From Phenylobacterium glaciei (GTDB lineage Bacteria > Pseudomonadota > Alphaproteobacteria > Caulobacterales > Caulobacteraceae): a stretch of DNA of 64,000 bases. The notes beneath the pieces are model-generated. The model was not told where the DNA came from. It did no database searches and worked only from the letters and a program-made list of their open reading frames with translations. This document shows positions 53,521-60,632 of the stretch, piece by piece. A program made the position numbers and the translations under genes. How positions within the stretch are numbered: the stretch's first letter is position 1; each line of letters begins with the position of its first letter. Location of the stretch: the NCBI RefSeq assembly GCF_016772415.1, contig NZ_JAGSGD010000001.1, positions 558,001 through 622,000 on the forward strand, written 5' to 3'.

Positions 53521-53598
53521 TCACGTCACGCCAAGTCCTTCCTCCGCCAGGGGCGTCGGAAAGCTAAAATACCAGGCTTGGGCGGCGGTGCGGGACAT
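53521..53598 (-). CDS. Aromatic amino acid leader peptide for DAHP synthase
   Basis: A 25-codon ORF reads M-S-R-T-A-A-Q-A then WYFSF: Trp (53572-53574), Tyr, Phe, Ser, Phe in succession. It ends in TGA at 53521-53523, 27 bases before the attenuator stem. All three aromatic amino acids that DAHP synthase serves are encoded together, so scarcity of any one would stall a ribosome in the same place. There is no Shine-Dalgarno, and a plausible promoter puts the RNA start within about five bases of the ATG. It overlaps the 5' end of the divergent phosphotransferase gene. Confidence 0.9.
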   Translation of the reverse strand: MSRTAAQAWYFSFPTPLAEEGLGVT

Positions 53599-54541
53599 GA
53601 CAGAAACCGCGATACACCAGCTTTTCCACGGAGTCACCCCGGTGAGCGCGCCTCTCAACACCGCCGTTGGCGTGCCGCCGGCCGAGATCGAGATCGGCGA
53701 GGCCCTGGTCCGCGCCCTGCTGGCCGCCCAGCATCCAGACCTCGCTCACCTGTCCATCCGTCGCGTCGCCTCGGGCTGGGACAACGACATGTTCCGGCTG
53801 GGGGACGACATGACCGTGCGGATGCCGCGACGGCTGGCTGGCGTCGAGCTGATCGCGAACGAGCAGCGGTGGCTGCCGACCCTGCCGGACCTGCCCCTGC
53901 CGATCCCCGCGCCCCTGCGGCTCGGCGTGGCGGGCGAGGGTTATCCCTGGCCCTGGAGCATCCTGCCCTGGATGCCGGGCGGCCCGGCGCACCTCGACCC
54001 GCTCACCGCCGACCAGGCGCCGGTGCTGGCCGGCTTCCTCAAGGCCCTGCACCAGCCGGCGCCCACCGACGCGCCGCACAATCCGCATCGTGGCGTGCCG
54101 CTGAACGATCGTCTGGACTACCTCACGCCCCGCATCGACCGGTTGGCGGCTGAGACCAATTTGATCACCCCGCGTATCCGTGAGGTCTGGGCCCGCGCCC
54201 TGGCCGCCCCCCTCGACGTCGAGGCGACCTGGCTGCACGGCGACCCCCACGCCTGCAACGTGCTGTCGCAGGACGGCCAGCTGACCGCCTTCATCGACTG
54301 GGGCGACCTGTGCCAGGGCGACCGCGCCACCGACCTCTCCAGCCTCTGGATGCTGCTGCCCGACATCGCCTCGCGCCACGCCGCCATGGCCGCCTACGGC
54401 GCCTCCGACGCCACCTGGGCCCGGGCCGCCGGCTGGGCGGTGAACTACGCCGTGGTCCTGACCGACGCCGGCCGGGTCAATGATCCGCGGCTGCTGGCCA
54501 TGGGGGCCAAGACGTTCGCCATGGTGGAGGCGGGGGACTGA
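53597..54541 (+). CDS. Aminoglycoside phosphotransferase (APH) family protein
   Basis: The 314-residue protein has the APH kinase-like fold: IRRVASGWDNDMFRLGDDMTVRMPRR is the N-lobe nucleotide region, and TWLHGDPHACNVLSQDGQLTAFIDWGDLCQGD holds the catalytic HGDxxxxN and the metal-binding Asp of IDW. Family members phosphorylate antibiotics, sugars or other small alcohols. Start is uncertain: the ATG at 53597 overlaps the aromatic leader on the other strand; a GTG at 53642 with GGAG upstream would leave 299 residues and clear the leader promoter. No linked pathway is seen. Confidence 0.82.
   Translation: MTETAIHQLFHGVTPVSAPLNTAVGVPPAEIEIGEALVRALLAAQHPDLAHLSIRRVASGWDNDMFRLGDDMTVRMPRRLAGVELIANEQRWLPTLPDLPLPIPAPLRLGVAGEGYPWPWSILPWMPGGPAHLDPLTADQAPVLAGFLKALHQPAPTDAPHNPHRGVPLNDRLDYLTPRIDRLAAETNLITPRIREVWARALAAPLDVEATWLHGDPHACNVLSQDGQLTAFIDWGDLCQGDRATDLSSLWMLLPDIASRHAAMAAYGASDATWARAAGWAVNYAVVLTDAGRVNDPRLLAMGAKTFAMVEAGD
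53609..53637 (-). promoter_or_regulatory. Candidate promoter of the aromatic leader transcript
   Basis: On the minus strand GTGACT (complement of 53632-53637) and TATCGC (complement of 53609-53614) are 17 bases apart. The start point would be near 53602, about four bases before the leader ATG. It lies inside the first codons of the divergent gene if that gene starts at 53597. Confidence 0.45.
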
Positions 54542-54549
54542 GGGCGAGG

Positions 54550-54625
54550 CCCCAGCCCCCTCCGTCTCTTCGCGACGCTCAAATCCACCTCCCCCGAACC
54601 GCGCTTCGCGCTGGGGGAGGCGCTA
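54550..54625. repeat. Family B palindromic repeat
   Basis: The block CCCCCTCCGTCTC...CCACCTCCCCC with a GCGCTTCGCGC hairpin is present here and, inverted, at 58685-58755. It fills the 90-base gap between the phosphotransferase and a converging SDR gene. Confidence 0.75.
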
Positions 54626-54631
54626 GAGGGA

Positions 54632-55396
54632 TCAGGAGGTGGAGCCGCCGTCGATGACCACGGTCTGGCCGGTCATCCAGGAGCCGGCCTTCGACGCCAG
54701 GAACACCGCGGCGCCGGCGATGTCGTCGGGTTCGCCCAGGCGGCGCAGGGGGGTGCCGGAGCTGGCGCGGGCCTCGCCGGCCGGGGTGTCCCACAGGGCC
54801 TTGGCGAAGTCGGTCTTCACCAGGCCCGGCGCGATGCAGTTGACCCGGATATTGTGGGGCGACAGTTCCTGGGCGAGGTTGCGGGCCAGCTGCATGTCGG
54901 CGGCCTTGGAGATGGCGTAGGCGCCGATCACCGAGGTGCCGCGCAAACCCCCGACCGACGAGATGATGATGATCGCCCCGTCCTTATTGGCCTTCATCTC
55001 CTCACTGGTCATGTTGATCAGCCAGTTGTTGGCGATGATGTTGTTCTCGAGGATCTTGCGGAAGGCGTCGTCGGGAATGCCGCTCATCGGCCCGTAATAG
55101 GGGTTCGACGCGGCGTTGCAGACCACGATGTCGATCTTGCCGAAGGCCTTGCGGGTCTCGTCCACCAGCCGCTGCAGGTCGTCCTTCGACGAGATGCTGG
55201 CGGGGATGGCGATGGCCGCGCCCGGGTGCTTGGCGTTTATCTCGGCGGCCACCTCGTCGCAGGGCCCGGCCTTGCGCGAGGAGATCACCACCTTGGCGCC
55301 GTGCTCGGCCATGCGCTGCGCGATGGCCTTGCCGATCCCGCGCGAGGACCCGGTGATGACGGCGACCTTGCCGGTCAGATCAAACAGCTCACCCAT
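54632..55396 (-). CDS. SDR family oxidoreductase
   Basis: The 254-residue protein is a classical short-chain dehydrogenase: ITGSSRGIGKAIA cofactor loop, CNAASNPYYG in place of the usual NNAG, catalytic Ser in IISSVGG, and YAISK. The Arg in VVISSRK after beta-2 points to NADP. It ends with MTGQTVVIDGG, typical of FabG-like enzymes, and resembles DHRS4-like or acyl-CoA-metabolism SDRs. AGGGAG is 8 bases before the ATG. It is followed by a family B repeat. Confidence 0.87.
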   Translation of the reverse strand: MGELFDLTGKVAVITGSSRGIGKAIAQRMAEHGAKVVISSRKAGPCDEVAAEINAKHPGAAIAIPASISSKDDLQRLVDETRKAFGKIDIVVCNAASNPYYGPMSGIPDDAFRKILENNIIANNWLINMTSEEMKANKDGAIIIISSVGGLRGTSVIGAYAISKAADMQLARNLAQELSPHNIRVNCIAPGLVKTDFAKALWDTPAGEARASSGTPLRRLGEPDDIAGAAVFLASKAGSWMTGQTVVIDGGSTS

Positions 55397-55491
55397 GAGC
55401 GCAACTCCCTAAAACAGATGTTTGGTTTTATGGGCTGGCATTTGCGGGACGGCGCGACGTGGCGTCAAGGGTAGGTGCGCCCGCTTCTGGA

Positions 55492-55899
55492 TCAGAGCTC
55501 AAAGGTCTTTCGCGGACCAACCTGGATGGTTCGAATTGAACCCTCGTCAATCCAGAGCGTGACCCGATGCCGGCCGTTGTCGAACGAGGCCACCATCCTG
55601 TTCTCATTGCACCCAAGTCGGACAAGTTCGAGAGGACCCAGAGGCCGCCCGTCAACCCTCCCCGCTTCGCGGTACCCGCAGTACCCGTCCTTCAGACCGC
55701 CGAGGTTTTCCTCGAGAAGCCGAAAATCCGGAGCGTCGACGTGGTCCCCCACGCATATCTGACCTGTCGGATCGCATTTCGAAATCTTGTATGGCGCCAT
55801 CGAAACGACGTCCGGCGCGACAGCGCATCCGAATACAGTTCCGGCCAAAAAGAGAGACACACCAAGCGCGAGTGCTCTGGTTCTTCCCAAGCGAGCCAT
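55492..55899 (-). CDS. Hypothetical lipoprotein, 135 aa
   Basis: The protein has a lipobox signal peptide (LAGTVFGC) and then about 110 residues with four Cys (SKCDPTGQICVG; DGYCGYRE; RLGCNENR) that could form two disulfides. I do not recognise the family. GGGGGGAGA directly precedes the ATG. The gene and its surroundings are lower in GC and use more A/T-ending codons than flanking genes, which suggests recent acquisition together with the neighbouring DUF3883 gene. Confidence 0.65.
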   Translation of the reverse strand: MARLGRTRALALGVSLFLAGTVFGCAVAPDVVSMAPYKISKCDPTGQICVGDHVDAPDFRLLEENLGGLKDGYCGYREAGRVDGRPLGPLELVRLGCNENRMVASFDNGRHRVTLWIDEGSIRTIQVGPRKTFEL

Positions 55900-55974
55900 T
55901 CTCCCCCCTACTTATTCTTTCAACCTCGGTCGCGATTTGGCGCCGGAGTTAGGCGCCCACGGCCCCCGAGTTCT

Positions 55975-56811
55975 TCAAAATGACGCGCGATAGACTTCTG
56001 GACTTAGCTGCACCTTATCCTCCAGCGGCGGTCTGAGTTTGAACAGACGCGGCGCTTCCCGGAACTCGAACAGCCGGTAGAGACGGAAGACGTCGGGGCG
56101 TTCGCCGGAGAGGTCGTGTTCGTTGCGCGTCAGGTAGAAGGGCGTCGTCCGTGTGCCGGTCGTGGTCTTGACCTCGATAAGCCGCTCCCCGCCGGCGGGA
56201 TCGAAGGACAGGATGTCATAGCCCGCGCCGTCGCCCTCCTCCTGGGAGACCCAGCGGACTTTGCGGGCCAGGTCGGGCCGATCCAGGCTCTGCAATTTCC
56301 GCCGTTCCGCGCCGAGCACCAGTTCCTCGCCGGCCAGACCGAGCGCGCGGTTGCGGGCGTCGCGGGCCGCGGGATCGAACTTGCGGACCAGACGCGCCAT
56401 GTCGGGGTTCCGCGCCCAGACCGCGTCGGAGCGCGCCGGAGGCGGCTCCTCGTACAGGGCCGCGTCCTCTCTGAGGCTGGCGAGCCGCGGCTTGAAGTCC
56501 AGGTCGAACTCGGGATGCGCCGACAGGTGGCGCTCGACGGCGGCGAGCAAGGCGCCCTGATAGTTGGCCTTGGCCTTGTAGCCGCGGATGGTGGGGCGCC
56601 CGAGCTCCTGGAGGACCGCCGAGATGTTCATGTGCTTGAACTCGACGGACCGATGGGTTCGACCGATCCGAGCCATCAGCGCGGCGCTGTGGTGGGATTT
56701 CACATAGGGCTCGCCGCGCATCTCGGCGCGAAGCATGGCGAAATAATCTTCGAGGATCAGGTCCAGTTCCTGATCCTGCCAGTCTGTGCCGATCTTAGCC
56801 TGGTCCGCCAC
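55975..56811 (-). CDS. DUF3883 domain protein, nuclease-like
   Basis: The 278-residue protein has an N-terminal helical segment (EDYFAMLRAEMRGEPYVKSHH; residues 15-60) that resembles regions of restriction-associated proteins. Its C-terminal DUF3883 domain has GAGYDILSFD and LIEVKTTTG, the GYD-x(n)-EVK arrangement of PD-(D/E)XK nucleases. DUF3883 occurs in many defence and mobile-element proteins. The start is a GTG with GGGGGAG close before it. It lies next to a lower-GC lipoprotein gene. A helicase or methylase partner is not present in this window. Confidence 0.8.
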   Translation of the reverse strand: MADQAKIGTDWQDQELDLILEDYFAMLRAEMRGEPYVKSHHSAALMARIGRTHRSVEFKHMNISAVLQELGRPTIRGYKAKANYQGALLAAVERHLSAHPEFDLDFKPRLASLREDAALYEEPPPARSDAVWARNPDMARLVRKFDPAARDARNRALGLAGEELVLGAERRKLQSLDRPDLARKVRWVSQEEGDGAGYDILSFDPAGGERLIEVKTTTGTRTTPFYLTRNEHDLSGERPDVFRLYRLFEFREAPRLFKLRPPLEDKVQLSPEVYRASF

Positions 56812-56967
56812 ACGCGCTCCCCCGTTGCAGGACCTTGCCTGGTTGGGACGGTGCGCGCCATGACGAAGGCGGGGCCTGTGGCCCCTGGGTGGCTGCTTCG
56901 CGCCGCTTCGCGGTCCCGGTTCTCCGCTGCGGCGCAGCCGGGATGACGGGCTGTGGAGAAGGCTCGG

Positions 56968-58149
56968 CTAGGGAACCGCCGCCAGGAACCCGGTGACCTG
57001 TGCCACGAACCAGGCCCGTTGGTCGCGGTGGACATAGTGGCCGCCGGCCGGGGCGGTGCGGTGGACGGCGCCGCGATAGCGGCCGGCGAGGTCGGACTGG
57101 GCCTGCGTCCAGAGGCGGTCGAAGGGCTTGGCGCCCGGGGCGCGCGACAGCACCAGGACGGGCTTCCCGACGACGGGGACGAGCGCCTCGACCTGGGCGA
57201 CGCTGGCGTCAAGGGCGGCGACCTCGGCCTGGGCGCCCTTGGGGGCGAAGGTCATCATGGCCGGGGTGGCGACGCACATGGACAGGCCGGCGGCCTGGCA
57301 GCGGCGGGTGAAACCGGCGGGGCGGGACTCCTCCAGGATCAGGCCGGCGACCTCGTCCGGATGGTGGGCTGCGATATACTCCGCATAGAGGCCGCCGATC
57401 GAATGGCCGGCCAGGACATAGGGGCCGGCGACACCTGACGCCGCCAGCAGGGCCTGGAGCTCGCGGTCCACGGCCGCGGCGTCGCGAGGGCCGGTGGGGG
57501 CGCCGCTGCCGCCATAGCCGGCGCGGTCGTAGAGGATGACGGTGGCGTGGGCGGCGAGGTCCGGCGCCACCTCACGGAACGAGGCCATGCCGTCCCCCAG
57601 GCCGGAGATCAGCACCAGGACCGGGCGGCCCTGGCCCTGGACCTGATAGGCGACCGCGTGGCCGTCGGCCTCGACAGCGGCGGGCGCGGCGCTGGCGGCG
57701 GTTCCGAACAGGGCGCCGGCGGCCAGGGCGGCGGCGAGGACGCCGTGGCCTGGGGTGGCGACGCGGCGGGTCCGCAGCAGGCGCCGGGCCAGCCAGGCGG
57801 CGGCGGTGAGGTCGTAGGTGAGGCAGAAGGCCGGCCACCAGGACGGGACGCCGGGATTGTCCACCAGGCGGGCGTGGAACAGGTCCAGGACCCCGTGGGC
57901 GGCCAGGGCCGCGACGATCCACCAGAGATTGGTCCGGAAGCCCAGCACCGCCACGCCCCAGAAGGCGGCCAGGCCCAGGGTCTCGAACCCCAGCGCCGGC
58001 AACGACCCGCCCATGACGGCGAAGAGGTCGTGATAGGAGGCGACCACGATCAGGACCACCGGATAGAAGGCCCGTCCGCGGTCAAAGCCCACGAAGGTGG
58101 CCATGACGCCGACCGCCAGGCCAAGGCCCGCCCCCACCAGATATTCCAT
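56968..58149 (-). CDS. Alpha/beta hydrolase with N-terminal membrane domain
   Basis: The 393-residue protein begins with four or five hydrophobic segments (residues 1-130; GLGLAVGVMATFVGF, then VLGFRTNLWWIVAALAAHGVLDLFHA), like DUF6010-type small membrane proteins. An alpha/beta hydrolase of about 240 residues follows, with oxyanion-hole VLISGLGDGMASF, nucleophile AGHSIGGLYAEY, and a His late in the chain (GGHYVHRDQ). A short hydrophobic stretch between them could be a junction or internal signal. The fusion would tether the hydrolase to the membrane, on the periplasmic side if the topology holds. The substrate is unknown. Confidence 0.8.
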   Translation of the reverse strand: MEYLVGAGLGLAVGVMATFVGFDRGRAFYPVVLIVVASYHDLFAVMGGSLPALGFETLGLAAFWGVAVLGFRTNLWWIVAALAAHGVLDLFHARLVDNPGVPSWWPAFCLTYDLTAAAWLARRLLRTRRVATPGHGVLAAALAAGALFGTAASAAPAAVEADGHAVAYQVQGQGRPVLVLISGLGDGMASFREVAPDLAAHATVILYDRAGYGGSGAPTGPRDAAAVDRELQALLAASGVAGPYVLAGHSIGGLYAEYIAAHHPDEVAGLILEESRPAGFTRRCQAAGLSMCVATPAMMTFAPKGAQAEVAALDASVAQVEALVPVVGKPVLVLSRAPGAKPFDRLWTQAQSDLAGRYRGAVHRTAPAGGHYVHRDQRAWFVAQVTGFLAAVP

Positions 58150-58278
58150 TCGCGTCGTTCCTTGAGGTTCCCAGGCAGCCTAGGGGGCACAGGGCCGTGG
58201 CGAAATGTCAGAGATATCGCAGATCACGCCAATTGGGCAGGCCGGGTGTCCTCCCCAGGCGCAGGCCGGTTCGGAGAG

Positions 58279-58548
58279 TTAAACGGCCTTGCGCAGGATC
58301 TCGTTGATCCGGCTCTGCCAGCCGGGGCCCGACTCCCGCAGGCGGTCGATGAGATCACTGTCGAGGCGGAGGGTGATCTGACGCTTGGGGTTTTCGAGCT
58401 TCGGACGGCCGCGCTTGGTGAGCGTGCCCTGGGCGGGACGCAGGACCCGGTCGCCCTCCATCAGCGCGGCGCGCTCGAAGAACTCGTCGGTCAGTTCGGG
58501 CGCGTCGTCCGGATCAGTCCAGATGGGCGTTTTCTTGTTCCCTGGCAT
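58279..58548 (-). CDS. BrnA-like antitoxin without an adjacent BrnT
   Basis: The 89-residue protein has the BrnA layout: DDAPELTDEFFERA in the middle and a C-terminal ribbon-helix-helix, RQITLRLDSDLIDRLRESGPGWQSRINEILRKAV. BrnA normally follows BrnT, its ribonuclease toxin, in one operon and represses it. Here the upstream 350 bases hold no BrnT-like frame, only an AT-rich promoter-like patch (58580-58620) and repeats. It is therefore an orphan antitoxin or a stand-alone regulator. GAGG lies before the ATG. Confidence 0.82.
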   Translation of the reverse strand: MPGNKKTPIWTDPDDAPELTDEFFERAALMEGDRVLRPAQGTLTKRGRPKLENPKRQITLRLDSDLIDRLRESGPGWQSRINEILRKAV

Positions 58549-58679
58549 TGCCCGTCCTCATCCGCGGCGCGTGGCCTGTCGGCATTTATTGTAACGACAG
58601 AATTTATTGAGCGTGAGCGCAATTCAGGATCGAGGCATACGCCCTTGCCTCCCCGGTTGCGCAGGCGAGGCAAGGGCTC

Positions 58680-58840
58680 AGTGAATTCCTCCCCCAGCGC
58701 GCAGCGCGAGTCGGGGGAGGTGGATCGGGGCTGAAGGCCGCGAGACGGAGGGGGTTTGGGCCCTTGGAGCGGCACGGCCCTAGCCCCCTCCACCGCTTCG
58801 CGGTCCCCCTCCCCCGGTGGGGGAGGAATTAGGGGGCCGT
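58680..58840. repeat. Family B palindromic repeats, two adjacent units
   Basis: An inverted copy of the 54.55-kb repeat (58685-58755) is followed by a second related unit (58778-58832) with a CCCTCCCCC...GGGGGAGG hairpin. They occupy the middle of the 352-base gap between the BrnA-like and VOC genes. The rest of the gap is the AT-rich patch near the BrnA start and the VOC ribosome site. Confidence 0.75.
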
Positions 58841-58900
58841 TGTCACGGACGGGTCGTGGGCCCTATGAAACTGGCAACAACACACCAACGGGAGGACACC

Positions 58901-59281
58901 ATGTTTTCGCACATCATGATCGGGACCAACGACGTCGAGCGGGCCAAGACCTTCTATGACGCCGTGCTGGGGACGCTGGGGGTGCCGGCGGGCGCCATCG
59001 ATGGCGGGCGCAGGATCTTCTACCGCACCAAGACCGGGGTGTTCTCGGTGACCAAGCCCATCGATGGCGAGCCGGCCTCGGCGCCCAATGGCGGGACCAT
59101 CGGGTTTGCCTGTGAGTCGCCCGAACAGGCCGACGCCTGGCATGCGGCCGGCGTCGCCAATGGCGGCACGGCCATCGAGGCGCCGCCCGGCGAGCGCGAG
59201 GGTTCGGGGCTGTACCTGGCATATCTGCGCGATCCGGACGGCAACAAGATCTGCGGGCTTTACCGGATGCCGCGAGCCTAG
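58901..59281 (+). CDS. VOC family protein (glyoxalase/dioxygenase fold)
   Basis: The 126-residue protein opens with MFSHIMIGTNDVERAKTFYDAVL and ends with YLAYLRDPDGNKICGLYR, the two halves of a vicinal-oxygen-chelate fold; the His at the start and Glu-like positions near the end could bind metal. Small VOC proteins act as lyases, dioxygenases or binding proteins. A near-perfect GGGAGGAC lies before the ATG. A membrane-protein gene follows after 6 bases and may be co-transcribed. Confidence 0.88.
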   Translation: MFSHIMIGTNDVERAKTFYDAVLGTLGVPAGAIDGGRRIFYRTKTGVFSVTKPIDGEPASAPNGGTIGFACESPEQADAWHAAGVANGGTAIEAPPGEREGSGLYLAYLRDPDGNKICGLYRMPRA

Positions 59282-59287
59282 GCGGTG

Positions 59288-59962
59288 ATGGGCTGGGCCA
59301 AGAAGATCGGCTGGGCCGACGCCGGCAACGGCGTGGGCCTGGCGCTCTTCGCCCTGCTCTATCTGTGGCGCGAGCCCCCGGGACTGCTGCTGCTGGCGGC
59401 GGGCCTGACGCCCGTCGCGGCGGCGATCCTGGCGGCCCGGGGTGTGCTGACCCTGGGCCGGCCGGCGAGCGCCGGGCCTTCGGAGATCGCGCCCCTGCTG
59501 TGGCTGGGCCCCTGTTTCGGCCTGGCCTACCGGGCGCAGGCCGACCTCGCCTCTCCGGCCTGGGGGGCCATGCTGCTAGTGGCCGCCGGCCTCGCGGCGG
59601 GATGCGCCCTACTGGCCTGGCGCGCCGACCGGGGCATGCCGTGGCCGACCGTGGCGGCGATGGCCGGGGTGCTGACCTTCGGGATCTGGGGCGGCCTCGT
59701 CCTGGCCAACCAGAGGCTGGACGGCGATGGTCCGGCCCGGGTGTCGGCCGAGGTGACGGCGCGGCGGCTCGGCGCCCGCGGGCCCACGCCAAGGCTGAGC
59801 CTGCGGACCGATGAGGCCCAGCCGCGGCTGTTCAACGGCCTGTGGGTGGACCGACCGATCTATGACGCGGCCCCGCTCGGCGCGCGGGTCTGCCTCGACG
59901 CCCAGGACGGGGCCTTGGGCTGGCCCTATGCGCGGATCGTCCCTTGCGCGGGTGGGGGCTGA
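59288..59962 (+). CDS. Hypothetical membrane protein, 224 aa
   Basis: The protein has about five hydrophobic segments in its first 145 residues (for example VGLALFALLYLW, GLLLLAAGLTPVAAAILAA, AMLLVAAGLAAGCALL, VLTFGIWGGLVLA), then a soluble tail of about 75 residues. I know no family. It lies 6 bases after the VOC gene, so co-transcription is likely. The ATG at 59288 is chosen over the preceding GTG at 59285. Confidence 0.6.
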   Translation: MGWAKKIGWADAGNGVGLALFALLYLWREPPGLLLLAAGLTPVAAAILAARGVLTLGRPASAGPSEIAPLLWLGPCFGLAYRAQADLASPAWGAMLLVAAGLAAGCALLAWRADRGMPWPTVAAMAGVLTFGIWGGLVLANQRLDGDGPARVSAEVTARRLGARGPTPRLSLRTDEAQPRLFNGLWVDRPIYDAAPLGARVCLDAQDGALGWPYARIVPCAGGG

Positions 59963-60036
59963 GGGCGGGCGCGATTGGGACCGGAGCGTCCGGGCCGGAT
60001 GCCGCGCGGGTAGAGCGACGGCCCATCCGACCCATT

Positions 60037-60165
60037 CGTCATCCCCGGGCTTGTCCCGGGGACCCATGATCTCCGCCCATCCGCAGATCGCGCGAGGCCG
60101 CAGCGAATCTTTGCTGAGCCACGGAGATCATGGGTGGCCGGGACAAGCTCGGCCATGACGATCAA
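60037..60165. repeat. Family C palindromic repeat, copy 1
   Basis: Arms of about 45 bases, beginning GTCATCCCCGGGCTTGTCCC and ending in the matching GGGACAAGCTCGGCCATGAC, flank about 40 bases of variable sequence. A second copy lies at 63417-63548. The arms would form a long imperfect hairpin in RNA or a cruciform. This fills most of the 225-base gap before the receiver gene. Confidence 0.85.
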
Positions 60166-60187
60166 GGGGCTTTGGCTTGGGGCGCGC

Positions 60188-60619
60188 CTACACCGCCTCC
60201 GGCAGATCCTCGTCGAAGACTTCGAGGTCCTGGGGGCGGGGCTGGGTGGCGTCGCCGGCGAGGCGCGCCAGCAGGTAGCCGACGGCGGCGACCATGTCGT
60301 CGACGCTGTAGGGCTTGGGCAGGGAGCCCACCGCCGCCGAGCGGGCGGAGACGGCGCGGTCGGGCTGGCCGCTGATGAACAGCACCGGGACGTCCAGGGT
60401 CTTGAGTTCGGAGGCGAGCGCGATGCCGTCATTGCTGCCGTAGAGCTTGATGTTCACCAGGGCGAGGTCGGGCTTGCGCGCCCGGGCCGCGGCCAGCGCC
60501 TCTCCCGGGCGGCTGGTGAGGTCCATGACCTGGTAGCCGGCGTCCTCCAGGCCTGTCTGGAGTGAGATGGCCGTGAGGATCTCGTCCTCGACGATCAGCA
60601 GGGTGGGGGGGGTGTCCAT
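60188..60619 (-). CDS. Receiver-domain protein lacking the phospho-acceptor Asp
   Basis: The 143-residue single-domain response regulator has the receiver layout: acidic pair in IVEDEIL (Glu11, Asp12), the beta-3 strand ALVNIKL, LFISGQ with Ser in place of the conserved Thr/Ser, and SLPKPYS with the conserved Lys. The position of the phospho-acceptor Asp is Asn56 (codon AAC, checked on the minus strand). Unless another residue serves, it cannot be phosphorylated normally. The kinase gene lies directly upstream on the same strand, 13 bases away, so they are likely a pair. Confidence 0.85.
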   Translation of the reverse strand: MDTPPTLLIVEDEILTAISLQTGLEDAGYQVMDLTSRPGEALAAARARKPDLALVNIKLYGSNDGIALASELKTLDVPVLFISGQPDRAVSARSAAVGSLPKPYSVDDMVAAVGYLLARLAGDATQPRPQDLEVFDEDLPEAV

Positions 60620-60632
60620 GGCGTGGCTTTCT

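Noticed and set aside
58549..58850. A BrnT toxin gene upstream of the BrnA-like gene.
   Set aside because: All three minus-strand frames were read; none shows the BrnT pattern, and most of the region is family B repeat.
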